Source: RYN-230 sp963814645 (GTDB lineage: Bacteria > Actinomycetota > Actinomycetes > Streptosporangiales > Streptosporangiaceae). From it: a stretch of DNA of 64,000 nucleotides. The notes below the pieces were generated by a model. The model saw nothing but the letters and a program-made list of their open reading frames with translations. It had not been told where the DNA came from and ran no database searches. Position numbers and translations under genes: made by a program. How positions within the stretch are numbered: position 1 is the stretch's first letter; each line of letters opens with the position of its first letter. The stretch covers positions 1,116,001 through 1,180,000 of the forward strand of contig CAWFDX010000004.1 in assembly GCA_963814645.1 (NCBI GenBank), read 5' to 3'. Positions 1 to 7,589 of this stretch are shown in pieces.

Positions 1-1339
1 CCACGTCCTCGCCGAACACCAGCATGTTCGGCCGGGCGGCCAGCGCGTCGGTCAGTGCGGCATTGACCGACTGGGCCAGGGTCAGCCCGCCGGCCTGTTC
101 CGGCAGCCGCCCGGCGAAGGCGTTCGAGCGCTGGACCGGATCGGCACTGAGGCAGGCGCCGGCCCACACCTGGTCCGGCCGGTGCGGCGCGAGCGGGGCC
201 ATCACCTGCTCGGCGGAGGCCAGCCGGGGGACATCGACCAGTTCGCTGGCCAGGCCGAGCACCTGGGCACGGGACTGCTCGTACCGGGCGATCACCTCGG
301 CCGGGGTGACCACCCCGGCACTGACCAGCAGCCGGGCGGTGCCGAGCAGCGGGTCGGCGGCCAGGTCGGCGGCCTGGTCCGCGGGGCTGCGGTAGCCGCT
401 CTCCACGTCCGAGCCCGCGTGCCCGCCGAACCGGACCACGTCCAGGTGCAGGAACGCGGGGGAACGCCGGTCCCGGACCCAGGCCGCGGCGGCCAGCGCG
501 GTGTCGTAGACGGCGGCCAGGTCGGCGCCGTCGGCGTGGAAGTAGCCGATGCCCGGCACGGCCCGGGTGGCGGCGGCGACCCAGCCGGGCGGGGTCCGCA
601 CGCTGATGCCGAGCCCGTTGTCCTCGATCACCATCAGCAGCGGCAGCGGCAGGTGCTGGAACGCGCAGTACGCGGCCGTGTTGATCGCCCCGGCCGCGGT
701 GGAGTGGTTCAGCGATGCGTCACCCAGGCTGGCCAGCACGATCGCGTCGGCCGGCCAGGCCGCCCGCTGGCCCAGCCGGGCCGCCCGCTCCAGGGCGAAG
801 GCCAGCCCCATGGCCCGGGGCAGGTGCGAGGCGATGGTCGAGGTCTGCGGGATCACGTTCAGCTCCTGGCGGCCGAATACCTTGTGCCGGCCGCCGGCGA
901 TCGGCTCCGCCACGGCCGCCACCAGGCCGAGCAGCACATCCAGCACGCCGTCCTGCGGCGGGCTGGCCTGCTGCGCGCGGGCCAGGTAGAACGCGCCGGA
1001 CCGGTAATGCAGCAGCGCCGGATCGGTGAGCCGGAGCGCGGCGGCGACGCCGGCGTTGCCCTCGTGCCCGGACGAGCCGATGGTGTAGAAGCCCGCGCTG
1101 CGGGCGCGCAGCCAGCGGGCGGCCACGTCGAGGTGCCGGCTGGCCAGTTGCGCGTCGAACAGGTCCAGGCACTGCTGGCCAGTGAGCGCCGAGCCCGGCC
1201 GGATCGGCGCCGGCCCACGCGTCCAGAACGCTGGCTCGCCGGGCGGCCCGGCCGGGGCGGGGGGCTGGCCGTTCAGCGTGGCGGCCATCTCGGCGAAGTG
1301 CAGCTCAACCGGGTCTCGCTCGGCCTGCTCGATACTCAT
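1..1339 (-). CDS. 2-oxoacid dehydrogenase E1, alpha-beta fusion (3' end outside the window)
   Basis: A thiamine-diphosphate E1 component that decarboxylates a 2-oxoacid for a pyruvate or branched-chain oxoacid dehydrogenase complex. Reading leftwards from ATG at 1339 (GAGGA just upstream) the frame stays open for 446 codons to the window edge. The alpha half has the heterotetrameric E1 pattern GFYTIGSSGHEG, then a ThDP-binding stretch LASLGDASLNHSTAAGAINTA followed by IEDNGLGISV, with GDA in place of the usual GDG. The last visible residues, ALAARPNMLVFGEDV, are the start of an E1 beta subunit, so alpha and beta are fused in one chain. Substrate cannot be assigned without the missing part. 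Confidence 0.85.
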   Translation of the reverse strand, partial: MSIEQAERDPVELHFAEMAATLNGQPPAPAGPPGEPAFWTRGPAPIRPGSALTGQQCLDLFDAQLASRHLDVAARWLRARSAGFYTIGSSGHEGNAGVAAALRLTDPALLHYRSGAFYLARAQQASPPQDGVLDVLLGLVAAVAEPIAGGRHKVFGRQELNVIPQTSTIASHLPRAMGLAFALERAARLGQRAAWPADAIVLASLGDASLNHSTAAGAINTAAYCAFQHLPLPLLMVIEDNGLGISVRTPPGWVAAATRAVPGIGYFHADGADLAAVYDTALAAAAWVRDRRSPAFLHLDVVRFGGHAGSDVESGYRSPADQAADLAADPLLGTARLLVSAGVVTPAEVIARYEQSRAQVLGLASELVDVPRLASAEQVMAPLAPHRPDQVWAGACLSADPVQRSNAFAGRLPEQAGGLTLAQSVNAALTDALAARPNMLVFGEDV

Positions 1340-1393
1340 TCCTCTACGGTAGGTGCCAGTGCGGCCCAGTACCTGCACCAACGAGGAGGCCCT

Positions 1394-2425
1394 ATGCTGC
1401 CCTGGTCCGCTGAGCTGGCGGGTCGTATCGACGAGCACGTGATCGACAGTGAGCTGCTCCGGGACAACCCGCTGGGTGATCCGGCCGAGCGGCCACTCTG
1501 GGTCTACGTGCCGCCCGGCTACGACGCGGACCCCGGCCGCCGCTACCCCTCGGTATACGTGATCCAGGGCTACACCGGCCACGTCGCCATGTGGCGGAAC
1601 CGGTCGCCGTACCGGCAGACGTTCCCGGAGACGGCCGACGCGGTGTTCGGCTCCGGGCAGGCGCCCGGGACGATCGTGGTCTACGTGGACGCGTGGACCG
1701 GCTACGGCGGCAGCCAGTTCGTGGACTCGCCAGGCACCGGCCGGTACCACTCCTACCTGTGCAACGAGGTGGTGCCCTGGGTGGACGCGCACTACCGGAC
1801 GCTGGACGCGGCCGCGCACCGGGCCATCATGGGCAAGTCCAGCGGCGGGTTCGGCGCGATGATCACCCCGATGCTGCGCCCCGACCTGTTCGGCGCGCTG
1901 GCCACGCACGCCGGCGACTCGCTCTACGAGCTGAGCTACATCCCGGAGTTCGGCAAGTCCGTACGCCACCTGCGGGACTACGACGGGGACATCTGGAAGT
2001 GGTGGGCGGACTTCCGGTCGCGTACCTCGTTCACCAAGGAGGCCGACCGCGACCTGCTCATGCTGCTCGGCGTGTCGGCCTGCTTCTCGGCCGGCCAGGA
2101 CGGCACCGTGGAGCTGCCGTTCGATCCGCTGACCGGACAGCTCCGGCCCGCGATCTGGCAGCGCTGGCTGGACTGGGACCCGGTCCGGATGGCGCCGCAG
2201 TACGCGGACCAGCTGCGCGGGCTGAGCGCCATCTGGATCGACGCGGGAAAGCGCGACGAGTGGTTCCTGGACGTGGGCGCGACGGCGTTCCGCGAGGCGC
2301 TGCGCGGGATCGGGGTGGCCGACGACGTGATCCACTTCGAGCTGTTCGAGGCCACCCACATGGGCATCGACTACCGGTACCCGCTGTCGCTGGCCTGGCT
2401 GGCCGACCGCATCGCCGCGCGCTGA
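1394..2425 (+). CDS. Esterase, alpha/beta hydrolase (putative esterase D / antigen 85-like family)
   Basis: A 343-residue serine hydrolase of the PF00756 type. The frame runs open far upstream, but ATG 1394 follows AGGAGG at 1384-1389 and is the start where homology begins. The core VYVPPGYDADPGRRYPSVYVIQGY is typical. The nucleophile elbow is GKSSGGFGA, the likely acid lies in DAGKRDEW and the histidine in ATHMGIDY, so the triad appears complete. No signal peptide is seen, so it is probably cytoplasmic. It diverges from the E1 gene with only 54 bp between start codons, suggesting shared control. The substrate is unknown. Confidence 0.85.
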   Translation: MLPWSAELAGRIDEHVIDSELLRDNPLGDPAERPLWVYVPPGYDADPGRRYPSVYVIQGYTGHVAMWRNRSPYRQTFPETADAVFGSGQAPGTIVVYVDAWTGYGGSQFVDSPGTGRYHSYLCNEVVPWVDAHYRTLDAAAHRAIMGKSSGGFGAMITPMLRPDLFGALATHAGDSLYELSYIPEFGKSVRHLRDYDGDIWKWWADFRSRTSFTKEADRDLLMLLGVSACFSAGQDGTVELPFDPLTGQLRPAIWQRWLDWDPVRMAPQYADQLRGLSAIWIDAGKRDEWFLDVGATAFREALRGIGVADDVIHFELFEATHMGIDYRYPLSLAWLADRIAAR

Positions 2426-2574
2426 GCGGCCCGCCGACCAGGAGTTACGGGCGGCCGGAACACCGGTAAGAAATACGTAATGCCGATTCGCCTGCTGCGG
2501 GTGAACGACCGGACCTAGCGTTACGTGCTCAGGGGATGTATATCCGCCCCCTTCACGAAGAGCGGAGAGGTTCG

Positions 2575-3192
2575 ATGCGTTACCGCAGATGGACGCCCGC
2601 GGTGCTGGCTATACCCGCGCTGCTGCTGGCCGCGTGCGGCAGCAGCACGTCGCCCAGTTCGGCGAGCGGCAACGGCTCGTCCATGTCGACCAAGTCGAGC
2701 ACGTCGAGCATGACCGGCAAGAGCAAGAGCGGCAGCTCGGGGATGATGTCCTCCAGCACCGCCACCCTGATGAAGGTCAAGACGAGTATCGGCCCGGTGC
2801 TGGCCGACTCCAAGGGCTTCACGCTGTACTGGTACTCCAAGGACACCTCGATGACCTCGGCCTGCACCGGGGGCTGCGCCACCGCCTGGCCGCCGGTCAT
2901 CGGCAAGCCGGCCGCGGCGATGGGAGTGCGGCTGACCGGCAAGCTCGGCACCATCACCCGGGCCGGCGGGATGGTACAGGCCACCTACAAGGGCCACCCG
3001 CTGTACACCTACGCGGGTGACACCGCGCCCGGCCAGGTCAAGGGCAACGGGCTGGGCGGCGTATGGCACGCGCTCCGGGTCAACACGATCGACGCCGTGA
3101 CGGCCAGCTCGCTGATGATGGGCTCGTCATCGACACCGAAGGCGAAGGCCAGCTCGTCGAGTGGCAGCAGCGGCGGCGGCGGCGGTTACTAA
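2575..3192 (+). CDS. Lipoprotein with Lipoprotein_15 (COG4315) repeats
   Basis: A 205-residue exported lipoprotein. ATG 2575 follows GGAGAGG and begins a lipoprotein signal with lipobox LLLAACG. A Ser/Thr/Lys/Met-rich linker of about 55 residues follows. Two copies of the secreted repeat PF03640 come next: GFTLYWYSKDT with CTGGCATAWPPV, and GHPLYTYAGDTAPGQVKGNG with GVWHAL. The family is widespread in actinomycetes and its function is unknown. The C-terminus is low-complexity Ser/Gly. It is monocistronic, with a strong terminator 20 bp after the stop codon. Confidence 0.85.
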   Translation: MRYRRWTPAVLAIPALLLAACGSSTSPSSASGNGSSMSTKSSTSSMTGKSKSGSSGMMSSSTATLMKVKTSIGPVLADSKGFTLYWYSKDTSMTSACTGGCATAWPPVIGKPAAAMGVRLTGKLGTITRAGGMVQATYKGHPLYTYAGDTAPGQVKGNGLGGVWHALRVNTIDAVTASSLMMGSSSTPKAKASSSSGSSGGGGGY

Positions 3193-3211
3193 CCGGCCCA
3201 GCTAAGCGCAG

Positions 3212-3246
3212 AAACCCCTCCCGGCCTGCTCCCGGGAGGGGTTTTT
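3212..3246 (+). terminator. Rho-independent terminator after the lipoprotein gene
   Basis: Perfect 13-bp stem (arms 3212-3224 and 3232-3244, AAACCCCTCCCGG and its complement) with a 7-nt loop, followed by a T run at 3242-3246. It ends the lipoprotein transcript and, read on the other strand, can also stop transcripts from the convergent gntR gene. Confidence 0.9.
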
Positions 3247-3326
3247 GCGTGCCCAGGCACCGCGGCTGGCCAGGTAACTTGATCATGCCTGTGGGCCTGG
3301 CCGAGGAGGGGCGGCCGGGCCCCGGG

Positions 3327-4121
3327 CTAGCGCGCAGATTCGCCGAAGAGGTCCGAGTTGACCCGGGCCAGGTGGACGCGCATCGCCTCGGTGGCCCGGT
3401 CGGTGTCCCGGGCACGCAGCGCGGCGACCAGTTCGGCGTGGTCGGCCTGGTAGCGCTCGCGGCGTTCCCGGGACGCGCTGCGCCGTTTCAGGTCACCCCA
3501 GGAATGCCCGTGCCGGGCTGACTCGATGACCGCGTACAACTGGCCGAGCAGCGGGCTGTGGCTGGCCGCCATGATGCTGCGGTGCAGTGCGAGGTCCCAG
3601 TTTTCGAACTCGTCGTAGCTGCGCGCCTGGTTCCCGCCGGCCAGGCAGCGGTCCATCTCCTTGAAGTCGGCGGCGGTGGCCCACGCCACCACCAGCGGCA
3701 TGGCCAGCGGTTCGAGCAGCCGCCGGATCGTCATCACGTCCGCGGGCGCGAACCCGTCCACGGTGTCCACGCCGCGCGAGGGGACCGGCCGGTCCGCGGG
3801 CCGCGGTTCCACGGCCGGGGCGTCGCCGGCTAGGCCGTCGCCAGCCGGATCGGCGTCGGCGGCATGCACCGGGCCCGGGGTGCGGCGCAGGAACGTGCCC
3901 CGGCCGACCTCCCGGGAGATGTGCCCCTCCGCTTCGAGCACGGCCAGCGCCTGCCGGATCGAGGTCCGGGTGGCGCCCATGTCGGCGGCCAGCTTGCGCT
4001 CGGTGGGCAGCCGGGATCCACGTCCCAGCCCGGCCCGGGCCGAATCAGCCAGTATCAGCTCGGCCAGCCGGTACCTCAGCTGGGCCGGCAACGGGGCGGC
4101 GGCCCCGGCTGCGTTCCCCAT
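3327..4121 (-). CDS. GntR-family regulator, FadR/FCD subfamily
   Basis: A 264-residue repressor-type regulator. The N-terminal winged helix (about residues 10-80) carries GSRLPTERKLAADMGATRTSIRQALAVLEAEG and the wing REVGRGTFLRR. A variable Pro-rich linker leads to an FCD effector domain (about 120-260) with the metal/ligand pattern LEPLAMPLVVA, NWDLALHRSIMAASHSPLL and DHAELVAALRARD. ATG 4121 is preferred over an upstream in-frame TTG at 4139 because the N-terminus then fits the family. It diverges from the FAH/Liv operon and probably regulates it through the ACCAAT boxes. FCD regulators usually respond to small organic acids; the ligand here is not known. Confidence 0.9.
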   Translation of the reverse strand: MGNAAGAAAPLPAQLRYRLAELILADSARAGLGRGSRLPTERKLAADMGATRTSIRQALAVLEAEGHISREVGRGTFLRRTPGPVHAADADPAGDGLAGDAPAVEPRPADRPVPSRGVDTVDGFAPADVMTIRRLLEPLAMPLVVAWATAADFKEMDRCLAGGNQARSYDEFENWDLALHRSIMAASHSPLLGQLYAVIESARHGHSWGDLKRRSASRERRERYQADHAELVAALRARDTDRATEAMRVHLARVNSDLFGESAR

Positions 4122-4125
4122 GCCA

Positions 4126-4268
4126 ACCAATCGTACCAATCGAGATCAGACCGTGACGGTCAAACGTCGTTAATTTCGTATTAAGGCTATTGACCCTCGT
4201 CGGACGCAGCACCTATGCTCAACCAATCCAGTCGTATACAACCAATTTGGTAGCTTAGCTCAACCAAT
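4126..4268. promoter_or_regulatory. Five ACCAAT boxes, candidate GntR operators
   Basis: ACCAAT occurs at 4126-4131, 4135-4140, 4222-4227, 4241-4246 and 4263-4268. A 14-bp direct repeat, GCTCAACCAATCCA, stands at 4217-4230 and 4258-4271. The copy at 4241 belongs to a perfect palindrome ACCAA-T-TTGGT (4241-4251). Two boxes abut the gntR start and three follow the -10 of the divergent operon, which would suit autoregulation and repression of both genes. Confidence 0.65.
4190..4219 (+). promoter_or_regulatory. Sigma70-like promoter of the FAH/Liv operon
   Basis: -35 TTGACC at 4190-4195 and -10 TATGCT at 4214-4219, with an 18-bp spacer. The first of the three downstream ACCAAT boxes begins just after the -10, so a bound repressor would cover the transcription start. 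The leader to the GTG start at 4338 is about 110 nt. Confidence 0.6.
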
Positions 4269-4337
4269 CCACGCTGCGGCCAGACGGCCCGCGCCCGATG
4301 ACCGCACCGCACCCCCGCGACTAAGGAGATCGGGCAC

Positions 4338-5243
4338 GTGAGGCTCGCCACCATAGCCACCCCGGACGGACCGCGGCTGCACGTCCGGGGCCGCTCCGGC
4401 TACGTCAACGTCGCCGCGGCCACGGGCGATCCCCGGTTCGCCTCGCTGCACTACGTCCTCGGCGCCGGGCTGCCCGCGATGGACACGGTGCGGGCGCTGC
4501 AGGACGCGGACGGGCGCGCGGTGGCCGAGGCCGAGTTCGGGCCCGCGGTGCCCAGCCCGCCGCGCATCCTGTGCCTGGGCCTGAACTACAGCGAGCATGC
4601 CCTGGAGGGCGGCCGTGAGGTGCCGACCTGGCCGGACGCGTTCGTCCGCGGCGCGGACAGCGTGCTCGGCCCGTACGCCGACCTGGTCAAGCCGGCGCTC
4701 ACCGACCGGTTCGACTACGAGGCCGAACTGGGCATCGTGATCGGCGCGGGCGGCCGGTACATCACCGCGGACAAGGCCCTGGACGCGATCGCGGGCTTCG
4801 TCGTGGTGAACGACGCGTCCGCCCGGGACTGGCAGCGGGCCGCGAGCCAGTGGACCGCGGGGAAGAACTTCGAGGGCAGCATGCCGATCGGCCCCGAGGT
4901 GGTCACCACCGATGAGCTCGACGTCACCGACCTGGCCATCAGCTCCCGGCTGAATGGCCAGGTCATGCAGTCGGCACGGACCTCGCTGATGCTCGTGGAC
5001 GTGCCCAGCGCGGTCGAGTTCTTCTCCTCTTTCACCCGGCTGGTCCCCGGTGACGTGATCGCCACCGGCACACCTGGTGGGGTCGGGTTCGCCCGCACGC
5101 CACCGGTCTGGATGCAGCCCGGGGATGTCATCGAAGTCACCGTCGAAGGGCTCGGCACCATCCGGAACCGGGTGGTCGCCGAGGAGGGCGCGCCCGCGGA
5201 CTGGCGCTGGCGGCCCAATGGCCCGCTGCCGAGCGGGTTCTGA
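4338..5243 (+). CDS. Fumarylacetoacetate hydrolase family protein
   Basis: A 301-residue FAH-fold enzyme. GTG 4338 follows AAGGAGA at 4323-4329. Metal ligands are visible in DYEAELGIVIG (E128, E130) and VVVNDASARDWQ (D159). The active-site loop GKNFEGSMPIGP and the closing motif GDVIATGTPGGVG are intact. Members cleave C-C bonds of acylpyruvates or isomerise/decarboxylate aromatic meta-cleavage products; the exact reaction cannot be told from sequence. It heads an operon with a complete Liv-type ABC importer, so the importer probably delivers this pathway's substrate or precursor. Confidence 0.9.
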   Translation: MRLATIATPDGPRLHVRGRSGYVNVAAATGDPRFASLHYVLGAGLPAMDTVRALQDADGRAVAEAEFGPAVPSPPRILCLGLNYSEHALEGGREVPTWPDAFVRGADSVLGPYADLVKPALTDRFDYEAELGIVIGAGGRYITADKALDAIAGFVVVNDASARDWQRAASQWTAGKNFEGSMPIGPEVVTTDELDVTDLAISSRLNGQVMQSARTSLMLVDVPSAVEFFSSFTRLVPGDVIATGTPGGVGFARTPPVWMQPGDVIEVTVEGLGTIRNRVVAEEGAPADWRWRPNGPLPSGF

Positions 5244-5280
5244 CCAGCACCGTCACTCCACCACGGTTTGGAGGGGGACA

Positions 5281-6600
5281 ATGAAGTTCACGACCCTCAC
5301 GGCGGCTCTCGGCGCGGCGGTGCTCGCGGCCGGGCTGGCCGCCTGCGGCAGTTCCGGCGGCTCCGCCTCGTCCGGCGGCAGTTCCGGCACCGGCTCGGGC
5401 AAGCTGACCATCGCCGACGTGGCCCCGTTCAGCGGCGCCGACGCCGCGCTCGGCCCCACCTACCTGGCCTCCTGCTACGGCGCGACCGCGACCATCAACA
5501 AGGCCGGCGGGGTGCTCGGGCACACGCTGACCTGCAAGAGCGTAGACACCCGCGGTGAGCCGGCCGACGCCGTGCCCGCAGTGAACCAGATGTTCGCGGC
5601 CACGCCGAGCCTGGCCCTGGTGATCGGCTGCACCTCGGACGAGGCGGCCTCGGTCGTCCCGATCATCAACTCGCACAAGATGGCCATGTTCTGCATGACC
5701 GGCCAGTCCGAGTTCGATCACGTGCACTTCCCGTACTTCTACCGGCTGGTCCCACCGGATCTGGAGGAGTCCTACGCGATGGTGGCCATCGCGCAGGAAC
5801 TGCACTACAAGCGGATCGCGCTGGCGTTCGGCAACGACATCGGGTCGCAGACGTTCATCCAGCCCGCGATCGCGTCGCTCAAGAAGGCCGGCATCACGCT
5901 GACCACCAACCAGACGCTGGACCTGACCGCGACCACGTTCCGCACCGAGGCCGAGGCGATCATCCAGTCGCACCCGGACGCCATCATGACCGAGGCGCTC
6001 GGCTCGGCCGACCCGACCTTGTTCTCCGAGATCAAGCAGCTCAACCACGGCAAGATGATCCCGATCATCGGCACCTCGGCCGCGATCTCGCCGGCGTTCT
6101 TCAAGTCAGCCGCCGCGGCGGTCGGCGCCAGCACGTTCGCCAGCAGCTTCCACGCGGACAACCTGGTGGTCGAGTCGAACGGGCCGGCGTTCACCGCGTT
6201 CAAGACCGCGCTGCTATCCCAGCAGGGCAAGGTGCCCGGGGCCACCGGCGACTTCACCACCTACCTGAGCGCGCCGGGCGGCGTGCACCTGTACGACGGG
6301 ATCAACCTGGCCGCGCTGGCCATGCTCATGTCGAAGAGCACCAGTCCGGCCGTGTACGGGCCGGACATCATCAAGATCGGCGATGGGGTACCCGGCGCCA
6401 CCGTCTGCTACTCGTTCGCCAGCTGTGCCAGCGCACTCAAGGCGGGCAAGTCGATCCGGTACGAGGGGCCGGGCGGGCCGACCAGCTTCGACAGCTACCA
6501 CGACTCGACCGGCATCTTCCAGGTCGACACATACAGCCCATCCGGCACGGTGAACGTGGTCGGCAACCTGAGCGCGGCCCAGCTGAGGGCGCTGTCTTGA
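5281..6600 (+). CDS. ABC transporter substrate-binding lipoprotein (Liv/HAAT type)
   Basis: A 439-residue extracellular receptor of the Peripla_BP_6 family. ATG 5281 follows GGAGGGGG. The signal peptide ends in lipobox GLAACG, followed by a Ser/Gly tether. The mature part shows family features: ADVAPFSGADAALGP, KAGGVLGHTL, VIGCTSDEAASVVPIIN and FPYFYRLVPPD. It is the ligand-specificity subunit of the importer encoded by the next three genes. The family binds branched amino acids, amides, aromatic acids and similar ligands. Linkage to an FAH enzyme favours an organic acid or aromatic compound, which is inference. Confidence 0.9.
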   Translation: MKFTTLTAALGAAVLAAGLAACGSSGGSASSGGSSGTGSGKLTIADVAPFSGADAALGPTYLASCYGATATINKAGGVLGHTLTCKSVDTRGEPADAVPAVNQMFAATPSLALVIGCTSDEAASVVPIINSHKMAMFCMTGQSEFDHVHFPYFYRLVPPDLEESYAMVAIAQELHYKRIALAFGNDIGSQTFIQPAIASLKKAGITLTTNQTLDLTATTFRTEAEAIIQSHPDAIMTEALGSADPTLFSEIKQLNHGKMIPIIGTSAAISPAFFKSAAAAVGASTFASSFHADNLVVESNGPAFTAFKTALLSQQGKVPGATGDFTTYLSAPGGVHLYDGINLAALAMLMSKSTSPAVYGPDIIKIGDGVPGATVCYSFASCASALKAGKSIRYEGPGGPTSFDSYHDSTGIFQVDTYSPSGTVNVVGNLSAAQLRALS

Positions 6601-6623
6601 CGCTGATCCCGGCGCCGCACAGC

Positions 6624-6666
6624 CAGGCCGTGGCCGCACCCACCCCCCCGGGGCGGCCACGGCCTG
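6624..6666 (+). terminator. Stem-loop between binding-protein and permease genes
   Basis: A 14-bp perfect stem (arms 6624-6637 and 6653-6666) with a 15-nt loop lies in the 103-bp gap between the receptor and livH, with no T run. Such intercistronic hairpins usually stabilise or attenuate, so that the receptor is made in excess over the membrane subunits. Confidence 0.6.
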
Positions 6667-6703
6667 CTGGGCGGCCAGCGGTCCCGCCTAGCGGGGCGGC
6701 CGG

Positions 6704-7570
6704 ATGAGCCTGTTCGTCGCGTCCCTCGGGTTTGGCCTGGTCACGGCGGCCGTGCTGGCCATCGCGTCGGTCGGGTTCACGCTCCAGTTCGCGGTGACCG
6801 ACGTGCTCAACCTGGCCTACGCGGCGATCATGATCTTCGGCGCGTTCATCGCCTACGCGGTCAACCAGACCGGTCTGTCGGTGTGGCTCGGCCTGCTGGT
6901 CGCGGTGGCCGCCTGCGCGCTGATTTCGGTGCTGCTCAACGTCGGCGTGTACGCACCGTTCCAGCGCCGCGGCGCGGAGCCGATCACCTTGGTGATCGTG
7001 TCGCTCGGCATGACGCTCATCATCGAGTTCGGCGTGCAGGCGGTGAGCGGCGGGACCGCGGTGTCCTACACCATGGGCAACGGCCCCACGCTGCAGGCGG
7101 GCGGGCTCAACCTGACTGGTGTCCAGGTGATCATCATGGTGCTGGCCGTGCTGGTAATGGCAGCCGTGCACGGCCTGCTCCGGTACACCAAGCTGGGCAA
7201 GGCGATGCGGGCCACCGCCGCGAACCGGTCGCTGGCCCGGAACTGCGGCATCCGGGCCAGCCGGGTGATCACCCTGACCTGGGCTATCACCGGGGCGCTG
7301 TGCGGGCTGGCCGGGGTGGTCTTCGCCATCGACGCGGGCAGCTTCGACGCCACCTCGACCGACATCTTCCTGATCCTTATCCTGGCCGCGGTGTTCCTCG
7401 GCGGGCCCGGGCAGGCTTACGGCGCGATGCTCGGCGCGGTAGTGATCGGGCTGGCCACCGAGGTGAGCGCGGTGTTCATCCCGGCCGACTACAAGTACGT
7501 GGTCGCGTTCGTGGTGCTGCTCGTCATGCTCGGCGTGCGCCCCACCGGGTTGCTCGGAGCGCGGGCATGA
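6704..7570 (+). CDS. livH: Branched-chain amino acid-type ABC permease LivH
   Basis: A 288-residue integral membrane protein with about eight hydrophobic segments. It has the LivH signature LNLAYAAIMIFGAFIAY near the N-terminus, GMTLIIEFGVQ in the middle, and the ATPase-coupling EAA-like loop GKAMRATAANRSLARNCGI near residues 165-185. GPGQAYGAMLGAVVIGLATE follows. It forms the translocation pore with the permease half of the following fusion protein. Length and motif order are normal for LivH. Confidence 0.92.
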   Translation: MSLFVASLGFGLVTAAVLAIASVGFTLQFAVTDVLNLAYAAIMIFGAFIAYAVNQTGLSVWLGLLVAVAACALISVLLNVGVYAPFQRRGAEPITLVIVSLGMTLIIEFGVQAVSGGTAVSYTMGNGPTLQAGGLNLTGVQVIIMVLAVLVMAAVHGLLRYTKLGKAMRATAANRSLARNCGIRASRVITLTWAITGALCGLAGVVFAIDAGSFDATSTDIFLILILAAVFLGGPGQAYGAMLGAVVIGLATEVSAVFIPADYKYVVAFVVLLVMLGVRPTGLLGARA

Positions 7571-7589
7571 CGGGCGGAGGCGGGCACCG

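Noticed and set aside
182..1393. Long plus-strand open frame joined upstream of the esterase
   Set aside because: It is the shadow of the minus-strand E1 gene, which has clear family motifs. The esterase has its own ribosome-binding site and start at 1394.
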